Shown here: positions 50,370 through 57,037 of the stretch, in pieces
Layout of the letters: every line of letters starts with the position of its first letter
Numbering within the stretch: the stretch's first letter is position 1
Source: Actinosynnema sp. ALI-1.44
GTDB lineage: Bacteria; Actinomycetota; Actinomycetes; Mycobacteriales; Pseudonocardiaceae
Reading direction: 5' to 3'
Length of the DNA: 64,000 nucleotides
Assembly (NCBI RefSeq): GCF_001984155.1
Contig: NZ_MTQO01000031.1
Span: 62,001 to 126,000, forward strand
Translations under genes and position numbers: made by a program
Notes under the pieces: generated by a model
The model's input: the letters and a program-made list of their open reading frames with translations, nothing else
What the model was told of the DNA's origin: nothing
Database searches by the model: none

Positions 50370-52028
50370 ATGCTGGTGTTCGTATCGCCTGGCCGTGATG
50401 GTGCCGGTACAGCGCGTGTTGTGAACACCACCACATCCGAAACGGTGGCTGACCACAAGCCATCCGATCTGGTTTCCTGGATGGCGGCATTCGAGGAAAG
50501 TGAGCATCCGCGCTGGGTGCTGCCCTCGGTCGACGAGCTGTACCCGGCCATGGTTCGCCAGGGGATCCGGCTCGACCGGTGCCACGACCTGACGTTGTCC
50601 GAAGGGCTGCTGCTTGCTCACGAGGGGCGCCACGGAACGCACCGCAACCCGGCCGCGGCGTGGGCCCGGCTGCACGGGCGCCCCGAGCCGGAGGACAAAC
50701 CGCCGCCCGCGCGGGACGCCCAGCCCGTGCTGTTCGAGCTCGACGAACGGTTCTACCCGATCGACCAGCTCACCGAGGTGTACGCCGACCAGCAGCGCCG
50801 GATCGCGGCCAACGCGCACCCCGACCGGCTGCGCCTGCTGACCGCGTCGGAGTCCGCCGGGGCGCTCGCGGCGGTCGAGATGAGCGCGCACGGGTTGCCG
50901 TGGAACGAGCGGGTGCACCTCGAGCTGCTGGAATCGATGCTCGGGCCGCGGACCGCACCAGGCGTGCGGCCGGCGAAGCTGGCCGAGCTGGCCGAGCGGA
51001 TCGTGGCGGCGTTCGGCGGCCGGTCGCTCAATCCCGACAGCCCGCCGAGCGTGGTCAAGGCCTTCGCCAGAGCGGGCATCGAAATCCCCAGCACCCGCGC
51101 GTGGGTGCTCAGGGAGGTCGATCACCCGGCCGTCGAACCGCTGCTGGAGTACAAGGAACTGGCCAGGATGTGGACCGCGCACGGCTGGAGCTGGCTGGAG
51201 TCCTGGGTGCGCGACGGCCGGTTCCGCCCCGAGTACGTGGTCGGCGGTGTGGTGTCCGGCAGGTGGGCCACGCGCGGCGGCGCGGCGCTCCAACTGCCGA
51301 AGGCGTTGCGCACGGCCGTCCGCGCGTTGCCTGGCTGGTCGCTGGTGGTGGCCGACGCGGCGCAGCTCGAACCCCGCGTGCTCGCGGCGCTGTCGGACGA
51401 CCGCGATCTGGCCGAGGTCGCCGGGGAGGTCGACCTCTACGCGGGCCTGGCCGAGGCGTCGTTCGACGGTGACCGGGGCAAGGCCAAGATCGCCATGCTG
51501 TCGGCGATGTACGGCGGCACGTCCGGCGGCGCCGGTCCACTGCTCGCGGTCCTGCGCAAACGCTTTCCCCAGGCGGTCGGGCACGTCGAACAGGCAGCGC
51601 AGGCGGGCGAGCAGGGCCGGATGGTCCGCTCCCGGCTCGGCCGCACCTCACCGTCGCCCTCGGAGCGCTGGAGCACGTTGATGGAGCGCACCGACGGCAC
51701 CGAGGAGGAGATGCGCAAGTCACGCCAGGCGGCCAGGGACTGGGGCCGGTTCACGCGCAACTTCGTCGTCCAGGCCAGTGCGGCGGACTGGGCGCTGGTG
51801 CTGCTCGTGGTGCTGCGGCGCAGGCTCGCGGCACAGGCCCCGAAGGCCGAGATCGTCTTCTACCAGCACGACGAGTTCATGGTGCACTGTCCGGCCGAGA
51901 CGGCCGAACTGGTCACCGAGCAGCTGCTGGCCTCGGCGAGCGAGGCCAGCAGGCTGGTGTTCGGCGACACCCCGGTGCGGTTCCCGCTCCAGATCGCCAC
52001 GGTGGACAGCTACGCGGACGCCAAGTAG
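50370..52028 (+). CDS. Bifunctional 3'-5' exonuclease/DNA polymerase I-like protein (actinobacterial)
   Basis: The protein of about 552 residues has a degenerate N-terminal exonuclease-like part and a family A polymerase domain: motif A VVADAAQLEPRVLAAL (aspartate kept), motif B KAKIAMLSAMYGG (Lys and Tyr kept) and motif C YQHDEFMVH (HDE kept). This family is common in actinobacteria beside polA and may act in repair. ATG 50370 is chosen because CACAAT, a -10-like hexamer, lies 6 nt upstream and no Shine-Dalgarno exists, implying a leaderless mRNA; GTG 50355 is the other candidate. The stop overlaps the convergent HAD gene by 19 bp. Confidence 0.9.
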   Translation: MLVFVSPGRDGAGTARVVNTTTSETVADHKPSDLVSWMAAFEESEHPRWVLPSVDELYPAMVRQGIRLDRCHDLTLSEGLLLAHEGRHGTHRNPAAAWARLHGRPEPEDKPPPARDAQPVLFELDERFYPIDQLTEVYADQQRRIAANAHPDRLRLLTASESAGALAAVEMSAHGLPWNERVHLELLESMLGPRTAPGVRPAKLAELAERIVAAFGGRSLNPDSPPSVVKAFARAGIEIPSTRAWVLREVDHPAVEPLLEYKELARMWTAHGWSWLESWVRDGRFRPEYVVGGVVSGRWATRGGAALQLPKALRTAVRALPGWSLVVADAAQLEPRVLAALSDDRDLAEVAGEVDLYAGLAEASFDGDRGKAKIAMLSAMYGGTSGGAGPLLAVLRKRFPQAVGHVEQAAQAGEQGRMVRSRLGRTSPSPSERWSTLMERTDGTEEEMRKSRQAARDWGRFTRNFVVQASAADWALVLLVVLRRRLAAQAPKAEIVFYQHDEFMVHCPAETAELVTEQLLASASEASRLVFGDTPVRFPLQIATVDSYADAK

Positions 52029-52648
52029 GGCAACAGGTCCGCAACACTCGCCAGCAGGTGGGTGTGCCGGACCGCGCCGAGGGTCGCCGCGTTCTGCCCG
52101 CCGGTCAGCACGCCGACGACCATCCTCGCGCCCGCGTTCGTGCCCGCTTCGAGGTCGCGCGTGGTGTCACCGGCGACGAGAACCCGGGACACGTCGACGA
52201 CCCCGGTCGCCTCCATCGCCCGGAAGATCATGTACGGCGCCGGGCGGCCTGCCGGAACGTCGTCGGTGCACACCACGGCGTCCACTTTGTCCTCCCACTT
52301 GAGCGTGGTCAGGATGGACGTGGTGACGTGCCGGTCGAAACCGGTCGTCAGCGCGACTTTCACGCCGCTGGCGCGCAGCTTGTCGATGGTCTCCGGCACG
52401 CCGGGCAACGCGACCGGCGGCTTGAGCTCGTACGCCTCGGCCAGCCTGCGCCGGAAGTCCTGGAAGGTGTCCTGAACCACCTGCCCGGTCTTGCCCAGCA
52501 GCGCGGCGATCGCCTCGGTCTTGTCCGCGCCCATCCACGGCACCACGTCCTTTTCGGACACCCCGGTGGCGTCGGCGAGCGCGCGGTACACCGCGCCGTG
52601 CTCGTCCACAGTGGTTCCGGCGATGTCGAAAACGGCCAGTTCGATCAC
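52010..52648 (-). CDS. Phosphonatase-like HAD hydrolase (TIGR03351 type)
   Basis: The 212-residue protein starts with the HAD nucleophile loop FDIAGTTVDE, like the DxAGTT of phosphonoacetaldehyde hydrolase. It then has a cap domain containing WMGADKTEAI, where MGxxK aligns with the PhnX Schiff-base lysine (K43 here). Later HAD motifs are the TTGFDR threonine, the lysine/arginine region near VPAGRPAPYM and the final acidic VLVAGDTTRDLEAG. This supports cleavage of phosphonoacetaldehyde to acetaldehyde and phosphate. GTG 52648 overlaps the stop of the GntR gene (GTGA), and transporter genes for phosphonate lie nearby. Confidence 0.85.
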   Translation of the reverse strand: MIELAVFDIAGTTVDEHGAVYRALADATGVSEKDVVPWMGADKTEAIAALLGKTGQVVQDTFQDFRRRLAEAYELKPPVALPGVPETIDKLRASGVKVALTTGFDRHVTTSILTTLKWEDKVDAVVCTDDVPAGRPAPYMIFRAMEATGVVDVSRVLVAGDTTRDLEAGTNAGARMVVGVLTGGQNAATLGAVRHTHLLASVADLLPYLASA

Positions 52649-53394
52649 GATGCCCTCTCGGCTATGCGGGACAGCGCGGGAAGCGCGCTTTGGGAGTTCT
52701 CGATGGAGAAGCTGACGACATCCGGCCGGTACCGGTCGTCGGAGTGCTCGAACGGCTCGCCGGTGACGCTGGTGGCCGTGCGGCGTTCGCGCAGCAGCGG
52801 TGAACCGGCCGGGACGTCGAGCAGGTCGTGGTCGGTCTCGTCGGCGGCGACCGCGTCGATCACGTGGCTGCCGTGCGTGGTGTCCACGCCGTTGGCTTCC
52901 AGGTGCGCGTAGATCGACCCCGAGTCGCAGTCGAAGTCGAACAGCAACCGGCCGACCCGCTCGACGAACGTGCTGCGCTCGATCATGGTCGGCCGCGAGT
53001 CGATCAGGCGCAGGCGCAGCAGTTGCACCACCGGCGTGCCCTCGGCGAGGTGCAGCGCGGCCGCGACTTCCGGGGTGGACGGTCTGCGCGCGATCTCCAG
53101 CGTCCGCTGGCCCGGCGTGCGGCCGAGACCCGTGACCCAGCGGGAGAACGACATGAAGGTCTCGAACGGCTGGTTCATCGTCTGCCGCAGCACCACCGGG
53201 GGCTTGCCCCGGCCGCCGCCGATGAGCCCTTCCGCGCGCAGCGTGCCCAGCGCCTGCCGGACCGGGCCACGGGAGGCGTCCCACTGCGCGCACAACTGCG
53301 ATTCGGAGGGAACGGCGGCGCCGACGGCCAGATCACCGGAGAGCACCCGGCGGCGTATGTCAGCGGCGATGCGTTCGTGCAGCGACTCGTCCAC
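52645..53394 (-). CDS. GntR-family regulator with UTRA domain, phosphonate-locus type
   Basis: The 249-residue protein has a GntR winged helix (LHERIAADIRRRVLSGDLAVG ... SESQLCAQWDASRGPVRQALGTLRAEG) and a UTRA effector domain (VVQLLRLRLIDSRPTMIERSTFV to RTATSVTGEPFEHSDDRYRPD). This is the layout of phosphonate-use regulators such as PhnF and PhnR. Its GTG start has TATAGT 8 nt upstream (53408-53403), so the mRNA is probably leaderless. It is divergent from the FAD oxidoreductase/phnDCE operon and coupled to the phosphonatase-like gene. Confidence 0.9.
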   Translation of the reverse strand: MDESLHERIAADIRRRVLSGDLAVGAAVPSESQLCAQWDASRGPVRQALGTLRAEGLIGGGRGKPPVVLRQTMNQPFETFMSFSRWVTGLGRTPGQRTLEIARRPSTPEVAAALHLAEGTPVVQLLRLRLIDSRPTMIERSTFVERVGRLLFDFDCDSGSIYAHLEANGVDTTHGSHVIDAVAADETDHDLLDVPAGSPLLRERRTATSVTGEPFEHSDDRYRPDVVSFSIENSQSALPALSRIAERAS

Positions 53395-53510
53395 GGGACT
53401 TGACTATACAGGCAGCTACCAGCGAGTTCCCCCAAATGAACTGGAAATGAACAGTTCCGAGCTGGTTTGACTTTGAGGGGCCCGGTTTCAGACTCTCTTG
53501 TCATGACAAG
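53395..53510. promoter_or_regulatory. Divergent promoter region of the phosphonate locus
   Basis: A TATAGT -10 element for the GntR gene is at 53408-53403 (minus strand). On the plus strand TTGACT at about 53466-53471 may be the -35 of the oxidoreductase gene, with GACTCT at 53491-53496 as a weak -10 six nt before its ATG. A 14-bp perfect palindrome CTTGTCATGACAAG (53497-53510) covers that start codon and could be a GntR operator. Confidence 0.5.
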
Positions 53511-54603
53511 TTTGGGCACGGCCGACGTGGTGATCGTCGGAGCGGGCATCGTCGGGCTCGCCCACGCCGTCGAGGCCGTCGAGCGCGGCATGTCGGTCGT
53601 CGTCGTGGAGCGGGACGAGTGGGCCACGGGCGCGTCCGTGCGCAACTTCGGGCACGGCTGTTTCACCGCGCAGGACGGGATCGCGTACCGCTATGCCCAG
53701 AAAGCCCGCGAGACCTGGCTGAAGGTGGCCCGGCTCGCCGGGCTGGCGGTGGCCGAGAGCGGCAGCGTGGTCGTGGCCCGCGCCGAGGACGAAATGGCTG
53801 TCCTCAAGGAGTTCACCGACGTCCGACCGGCCGTCACGCTGACCGCCGACGAAGTGGCGCGGCGCGTGCCCACCGGGCCGGACGTCGTCGGCGGCGCGTT
53901 GCTGCCGCAGGACATCCGGGTGGACCAGCGCACCAGCGCGGGCCTGATCGCCCAGTGGCTGGCCGGTCAGGGCGTGGTGTTCCACTGGCGCACCACGGCG
54001 CACCTGATCTCCCCCGGTGAGGTCGTCACCAGCCGGGGCAGCCTCAGGGCGCCGCGGATCGTGGTGGCGGTCGGCCACGACGTGGACCGCCACTTCCCCG
54101 ACCTGGCTGAGGAATTCGACGTGCGCCGGTGCGCGCTCCGGATGCTCCGCGTGGCCAACCCGTCCACAAGGGACATCGAACCGGCCGTCCTGAGCGGGCA
54201 CTCGCTGTTGCGTTACGACGCGTTCGCCCTCTGCCCCACCCTGCCCCAGGTCCGCGCGCGGATCGAGCGGGAACACCCCGACCTCGTCCGGATCGGGCTG
54301 AACCTGATGTACACCCAACGACCGGACGGGTCGCTGACCATCGGTGATACCCACGCGTACCACCACACGCTCGACCCGTTCGAGGACAACGAACTCGACA
54401 GGCACGTGCTGTCCGAGACAGCGCGGTTCCTGGGTGTCCCGGGCCTCACGGTCCGCGAACACTGGCGCGGCGTCTACGCGTCCGCGCCCCAGCCGTACCT
54501 GGTGGCCAGCCCGGCCGACGGGGTCCGGGTCGCAGCTGTGACCTCCGGGATCGGCATGACCACCGCGTTCGGGCTCGCCCCGGACGTCATCGACACGTTT
54601 TAG
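53503..54603 (+). CDS. FAD-dependent oxidoreductase, TIGR03364-type (phosphonate locus)
   Basis: The 366-residue DAO-fold protein begins with a dinucleotide motif (DVVIVGAGIVGLAHAVEAVERG) followed by VERDEWATGASVRNFGHG, and ends with GIGMTTAFGLAPDVIDTF. TIGR03364 flavoproteins occur with phosphonate transporters, and related enzymes oxidise aminoethylphosphonate or its N-methyl form to phosphonoacetaldehyde. Beside the phosphonatase-like gene and PhnDCE this gives a short pathway that needs no PhnW transaminase (inference). The ATG at 53503 lies inside a 14-bp palindrome. It is the first gene of the plus-strand operon; phnD starts 22 bp downstream. Confidence 0.85.
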   Translation: MTSLGTADVVIVGAGIVGLAHAVEAVERGMSVVVVERDEWATGASVRNFGHGCFTAQDGIAYRYAQKARETWLKVARLAGLAVAESGSVVVARAEDEMAVLKEFTDVRPAVTLTADEVARRVPTGPDVVGGALLPQDIRVDQRTSAGLIAQWLAGQGVVFHWRTTAHLISPGEVVTSRGSLRAPRIVVAVGHDVDRHFPDLAEEFDVRRCALRMLRVANPSTRDIEPAVLSGHSLLRYDAFALCPTLPQVRARIEREHPDLVRIGLNLMYTQRPDGSLTIGDTHAYHHTLDPFEDNELDRHVLSETARFLGVPGLTVREHWRGVYASAPQPYLVASPADGVRVAAVTSGIGMTTAFGLAPDVIDTF

Positions 54604-54625
54604 CAGAACAGGGAGCTGGAACCCC

Positions 54626-55504
54626 ATGCGCGCACTGCTCAGTGTGATCGCGTTGCTGTGCCTGACTGTCACCGCGTGTGGCAGCGAGCGATCCGCGTCC
54701 GGCGGACCGTGCCCGGACGGCCGGATCCGGTTCGGGATCGAACCGTACGAGGACCCCGCCAAGCTCAAGCCCGCCTACGAGGTCCTCGCCAACGCCTTGC
54801 AGAACAAGCTGACCTGCAAGGTCGAGCTGCAGGTGGTCGAGGACTACTCGGCCGAGGTGCTCGCGATGCGCAACGGCAAGCTGGACATCGCCCAGTTCGG
54901 CCCGCTCGGCTTCGTGTTCGCCAGCCAGAAGGCCAACGCGCAGGCGGTCGCGTCCTTCGCCGACGCCAAGGGCAAGCTCACCACGTACACCGCCGGGATC
55001 TGGGTCCCGGCTGACTCGCCGGTCAAGTCCCTCAACGACCTGTCCGGCAAGACGGTCGCCCTGTCCAGCCCCGGCTCGACATCCGGTGACGCGTTGCCCC
55101 GGTTCGCCTTCAAGGACATCAAGGACATCAAGGTCGACTACGCGGGTGGTCACCCGGAGGCGTTGCTGGCGTTGAAGAACGGCAAGGTGGCCGCCGCGGA
55201 GATCAACAGCCAGCAACTGGCCAGCGCCAAGGCGGCGGGCACGTTCGACCCGTCGAAGTTCCGCCAGGTCTGGACGTCCGCGCCGATCCCGAACGACCCG
55301 ATCACCCTCCGCGGCGACCTCGACCCCAAGCTGGCCGACGCGATCCGCAAGGGACTGTTGGAGCTGGGCCCGGCCGACGTGGCCAAGGTGGGCGAGTTCC
55401 TCGACGTCACCCCGCCCGGCCCGCTGGTCGCGGTGACCAAGGAGACCTACCAGCCGTTGTTCGACCTGGCCGCCGGGCTCGGCCTGACCGAGAACGACGT
55501 GTGA
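54626..55504 (+). CDS. phnD: Phosphonate ABC transporter substrate-binding lipoprotein
   Basis: A lipobox signal (LTVTACGSE) and a PhnD/phosphate-phosphonate binding-protein body (IRFGIEPYEDPAKLKPAYEVLANAL, RNGKLDIAQFGPLGFV, GKTVALSSPGSTSGDALPRF) identify it. Like other PhnD proteins it has the SSPGSTSG loop that holds the phosphonate group. It lies between the FAD oxidoreductase gene (22 bp away) and phnC (3 bp away) in one operon. 292 residues is normal. Confidence 0.93.
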   Translation: MRALLSVIALLCLTVTACGSERSASGGPCPDGRIRFGIEPYEDPAKLKPAYEVLANALQNKLTCKVELQVVEDYSAEVLAMRNGKLDIAQFGPLGFVFASQKANAQAVASFADAKGKLTTYTAGIWVPADSPVKSLNDLSGKTVALSSPGSTSGDALPRFAFKDIKDIKVDYAGGHPEALLALKNGKVAAAEINSQQLASAKAAGTFDPSKFRQVWTSAPIPNDPITLRGDLDPKLADAIRKGLLELGPADVAKVGEFLDVTPPGPLVAVTKETYQPLFDLAAGLGLTENDV

Positions 55505-55507
55505 CCG

Positions 55508-56191
55508 GTGGGCATCCAGATCACGGGACTGCGGAAGTCCTTCGCGGGCAAGCAGGTGCTCGCTGGTGTCGACCTGACCGTGGCGCCCGGCGAGTTCGTC
55601 GCGGTGCTCGGCGCCAACGGGTCCGGCAAGTCGACCGTGCTGCGGTGCGCGGTCGGCCTGCAACGGCCGGACTCCGGCACGGTCGACATCGACGGCGGTG
55701 CGGCCATGGTGTTCCAGCAGATCCACCTGGTCGGCCGCCGCAGCGCGCTGGACAACGTGTGCTCGGGAGCGCTCGGCCGACTGAAACTGAGGCAGTCGCT
55801 GGTGTTCTCCCGCGACATCCGGCGCGAGGCGATGGACTGCCTCGACCGGGTCGGCCTCGCCGACCGCGCGGGCGACCGCGCCGGACGGCTGTCGGGCGGG
55901 CAGCAACAACGGGTGGCGATCGCCCGCGCGCTGTGCCAGCGCGCCAAGGTGATCCTCGCCGACGAGCCGGTCTCCGCGTTGGACCCGAGCGCCGCCGAGC
56001 AGGTCGTCTCGTTGCTCGCGTCGCTGGCCGAGGAAGGCCTCGCGGTACTCGCCGTACTGCACCAACCCGAACTGGCCCAACGGTTCGCGCACCGGATCGT
56101 CGGGCTGAACCAGGGCAAGGTGGCCTTCGAGACCACTGCCGCTGCCATGGACACCCAAGCGGTCAACTCGCTGTACGAGGGCGCCCGATGA
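55508..56191 (+). CDS. phnC: Phosphonate ABC transporter ATPase
   Basis: The 227-residue ATPase has Walker A LGANGSGKSTV, signature RLSGGQQQRVAIARAL, Walker B VILADEPVSALD and the switch histidine in VLHQPELAQ. The region from IHLVGRRSALDNVCSGALGR is characteristic of PhnC. It starts 3 bp after phnD, and its stop overlaps the phnE start (ATGA). Confidence 0.93.
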   Translation: MGIQITGLRKSFAGKQVLAGVDLTVAPGEFVAVLGANGSGKSTVLRCAVGLQRPDSGTVDIDGGAAMVFQQIHLVGRRSALDNVCSGALGRLKLRQSLVFSRDIRREAMDCLDRVGLADRAGDRAGRLSGGQQQRVAIARALCQRAKVILADEPVSALDPSAAEQVVSLLASLAEEGLAVLAVLHQPELAQRFAHRIVGLNQGKVAFETTAAAMDTQAVNSLYEGAR

Positions 56192-56967
56192 ACCCACCGA
56201 CCCGCAAGGCGCCGTCCCCGGTCGCCTTCATCGTCATCGCCGTCCTCGTCGGCGTGCACGTGCTCGCCTGGCAGGGCACCGGATTCTCCCCCGGCGCGCT
56301 CGTCGAGGGCTGGCGCGGGATGGCCGACTTCCTCGACCAGGCGTTCCCGCCCGACCTCGGCGTGCTCGGCGACAGCCTCGACGCCGCGGTCATCACCCTC
56401 TACATCGGACTGCTCGGGACCACGTTCTCGATCCCGTTCGCCCTGCTGCTCGGGGTGCTGGCGTCGAGGGTGACCACGCCGAACTCGTGGACCTACCAGA
56501 TCGCCCGGTCGATCCTGTCGGTGCTGCGCTCGGTTCCCGACGTCGTGTTCGCGTTGATCTTCGTCACGGCAGTGGGCCTCGGTCCGTTCGCGGGCGTGCT
56601 CGCGTTGGTGTTCCACAACACCGGTGTGATGGGCAAGCTCTGGGCCGAGGCGATGGAGGAAACCGACCCGGGGCCGCGGGAGGCCCTGCGGGTGGCAGGC
56701 GCGTCGGGCGCGCAGACCGCCGTGAACGCCGTGCTGCCCGCGGTCCTGCCGCAGATGGTCGGGCTGCTGCTGTACCGGTTCGACGTGAACGTGCGCTCGT
56801 CGCTGGTGCTGGGTCTGGTCGGCGCGGGCGGGATCGGGTTCCTGATCAACCAGTCCATCAAGCTGTTCCGGTTCGACCAGATGGTCACGCACATCATCGT
56901 GGTGGTCATCGTCGTCGTGCTCGTCGACCAGTTCTCGGCGTACGTCCGCCGGAAACTAGCCACCTAG
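56188..56967 (+). CDS. phnE: Phosphonate ABC transporter permease
   Basis: The 259-residue protein has about six membrane segments and the PhnE coupling-loop region: PGPREALRVAGASGAQTAVNAVLPAVLPQ. The stretches ALIFVTAVGLGPFAGVLAL and FRFDVNVRSSLVLGLVGAGGIGFLI are typical of the family (YRFDVNVR in the actual sequence). Its ATG overlaps phnC. It is the last gene of the operon and is followed by a repeated hairpin at 56973-57025. Confidence 0.93.
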   Translation: MNPPTRKAPSPVAFIVIAVLVGVHVLAWQGTGFSPGALVEGWRGMADFLDQAFPPDLGVLGDSLDAAVITLYIGLLGTTFSIPFALLLGVLASRVTTPNSWTYQIARSILSVLRSVPDVVFALIFVTAVGLGPFAGVLALVFHNTGVMGKLWAEAMEETDPGPREALRVAGASGAQTAVNAVLPAVLPQMVGLLLYRFDVNVRSSLVLGLVGAGGIGFLINQSIKLFRFDQMVTHIIVVVIVVVLVDQFSAYVRRKLAT

Positions 56968-56972
56968 CGCGT

Positions 56973-57025
56973 GCAACCAATGTGGCCTTCGTTGCGTTTT
57001 TGGCTACGAAGGCCACATTGGTTGC
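56973..57025. terminator. Convergent-gene hairpin, copy 2 of the repeated palindromic element
   Basis: Two perfectly complementary 19-nt arms (56973-56991 and 57007-57025) flank a 15-nt loop. The arms and the loop ends (TGCG...GCTA) match copy 1 at 3213-3269; only the loop centre is AAAAA there and TTTTT here. It lies just after phnE and before the convergent CHAT gene end. Confidence 0.78.
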
Positions 57026-57037
57026 CAACACGGAGCG

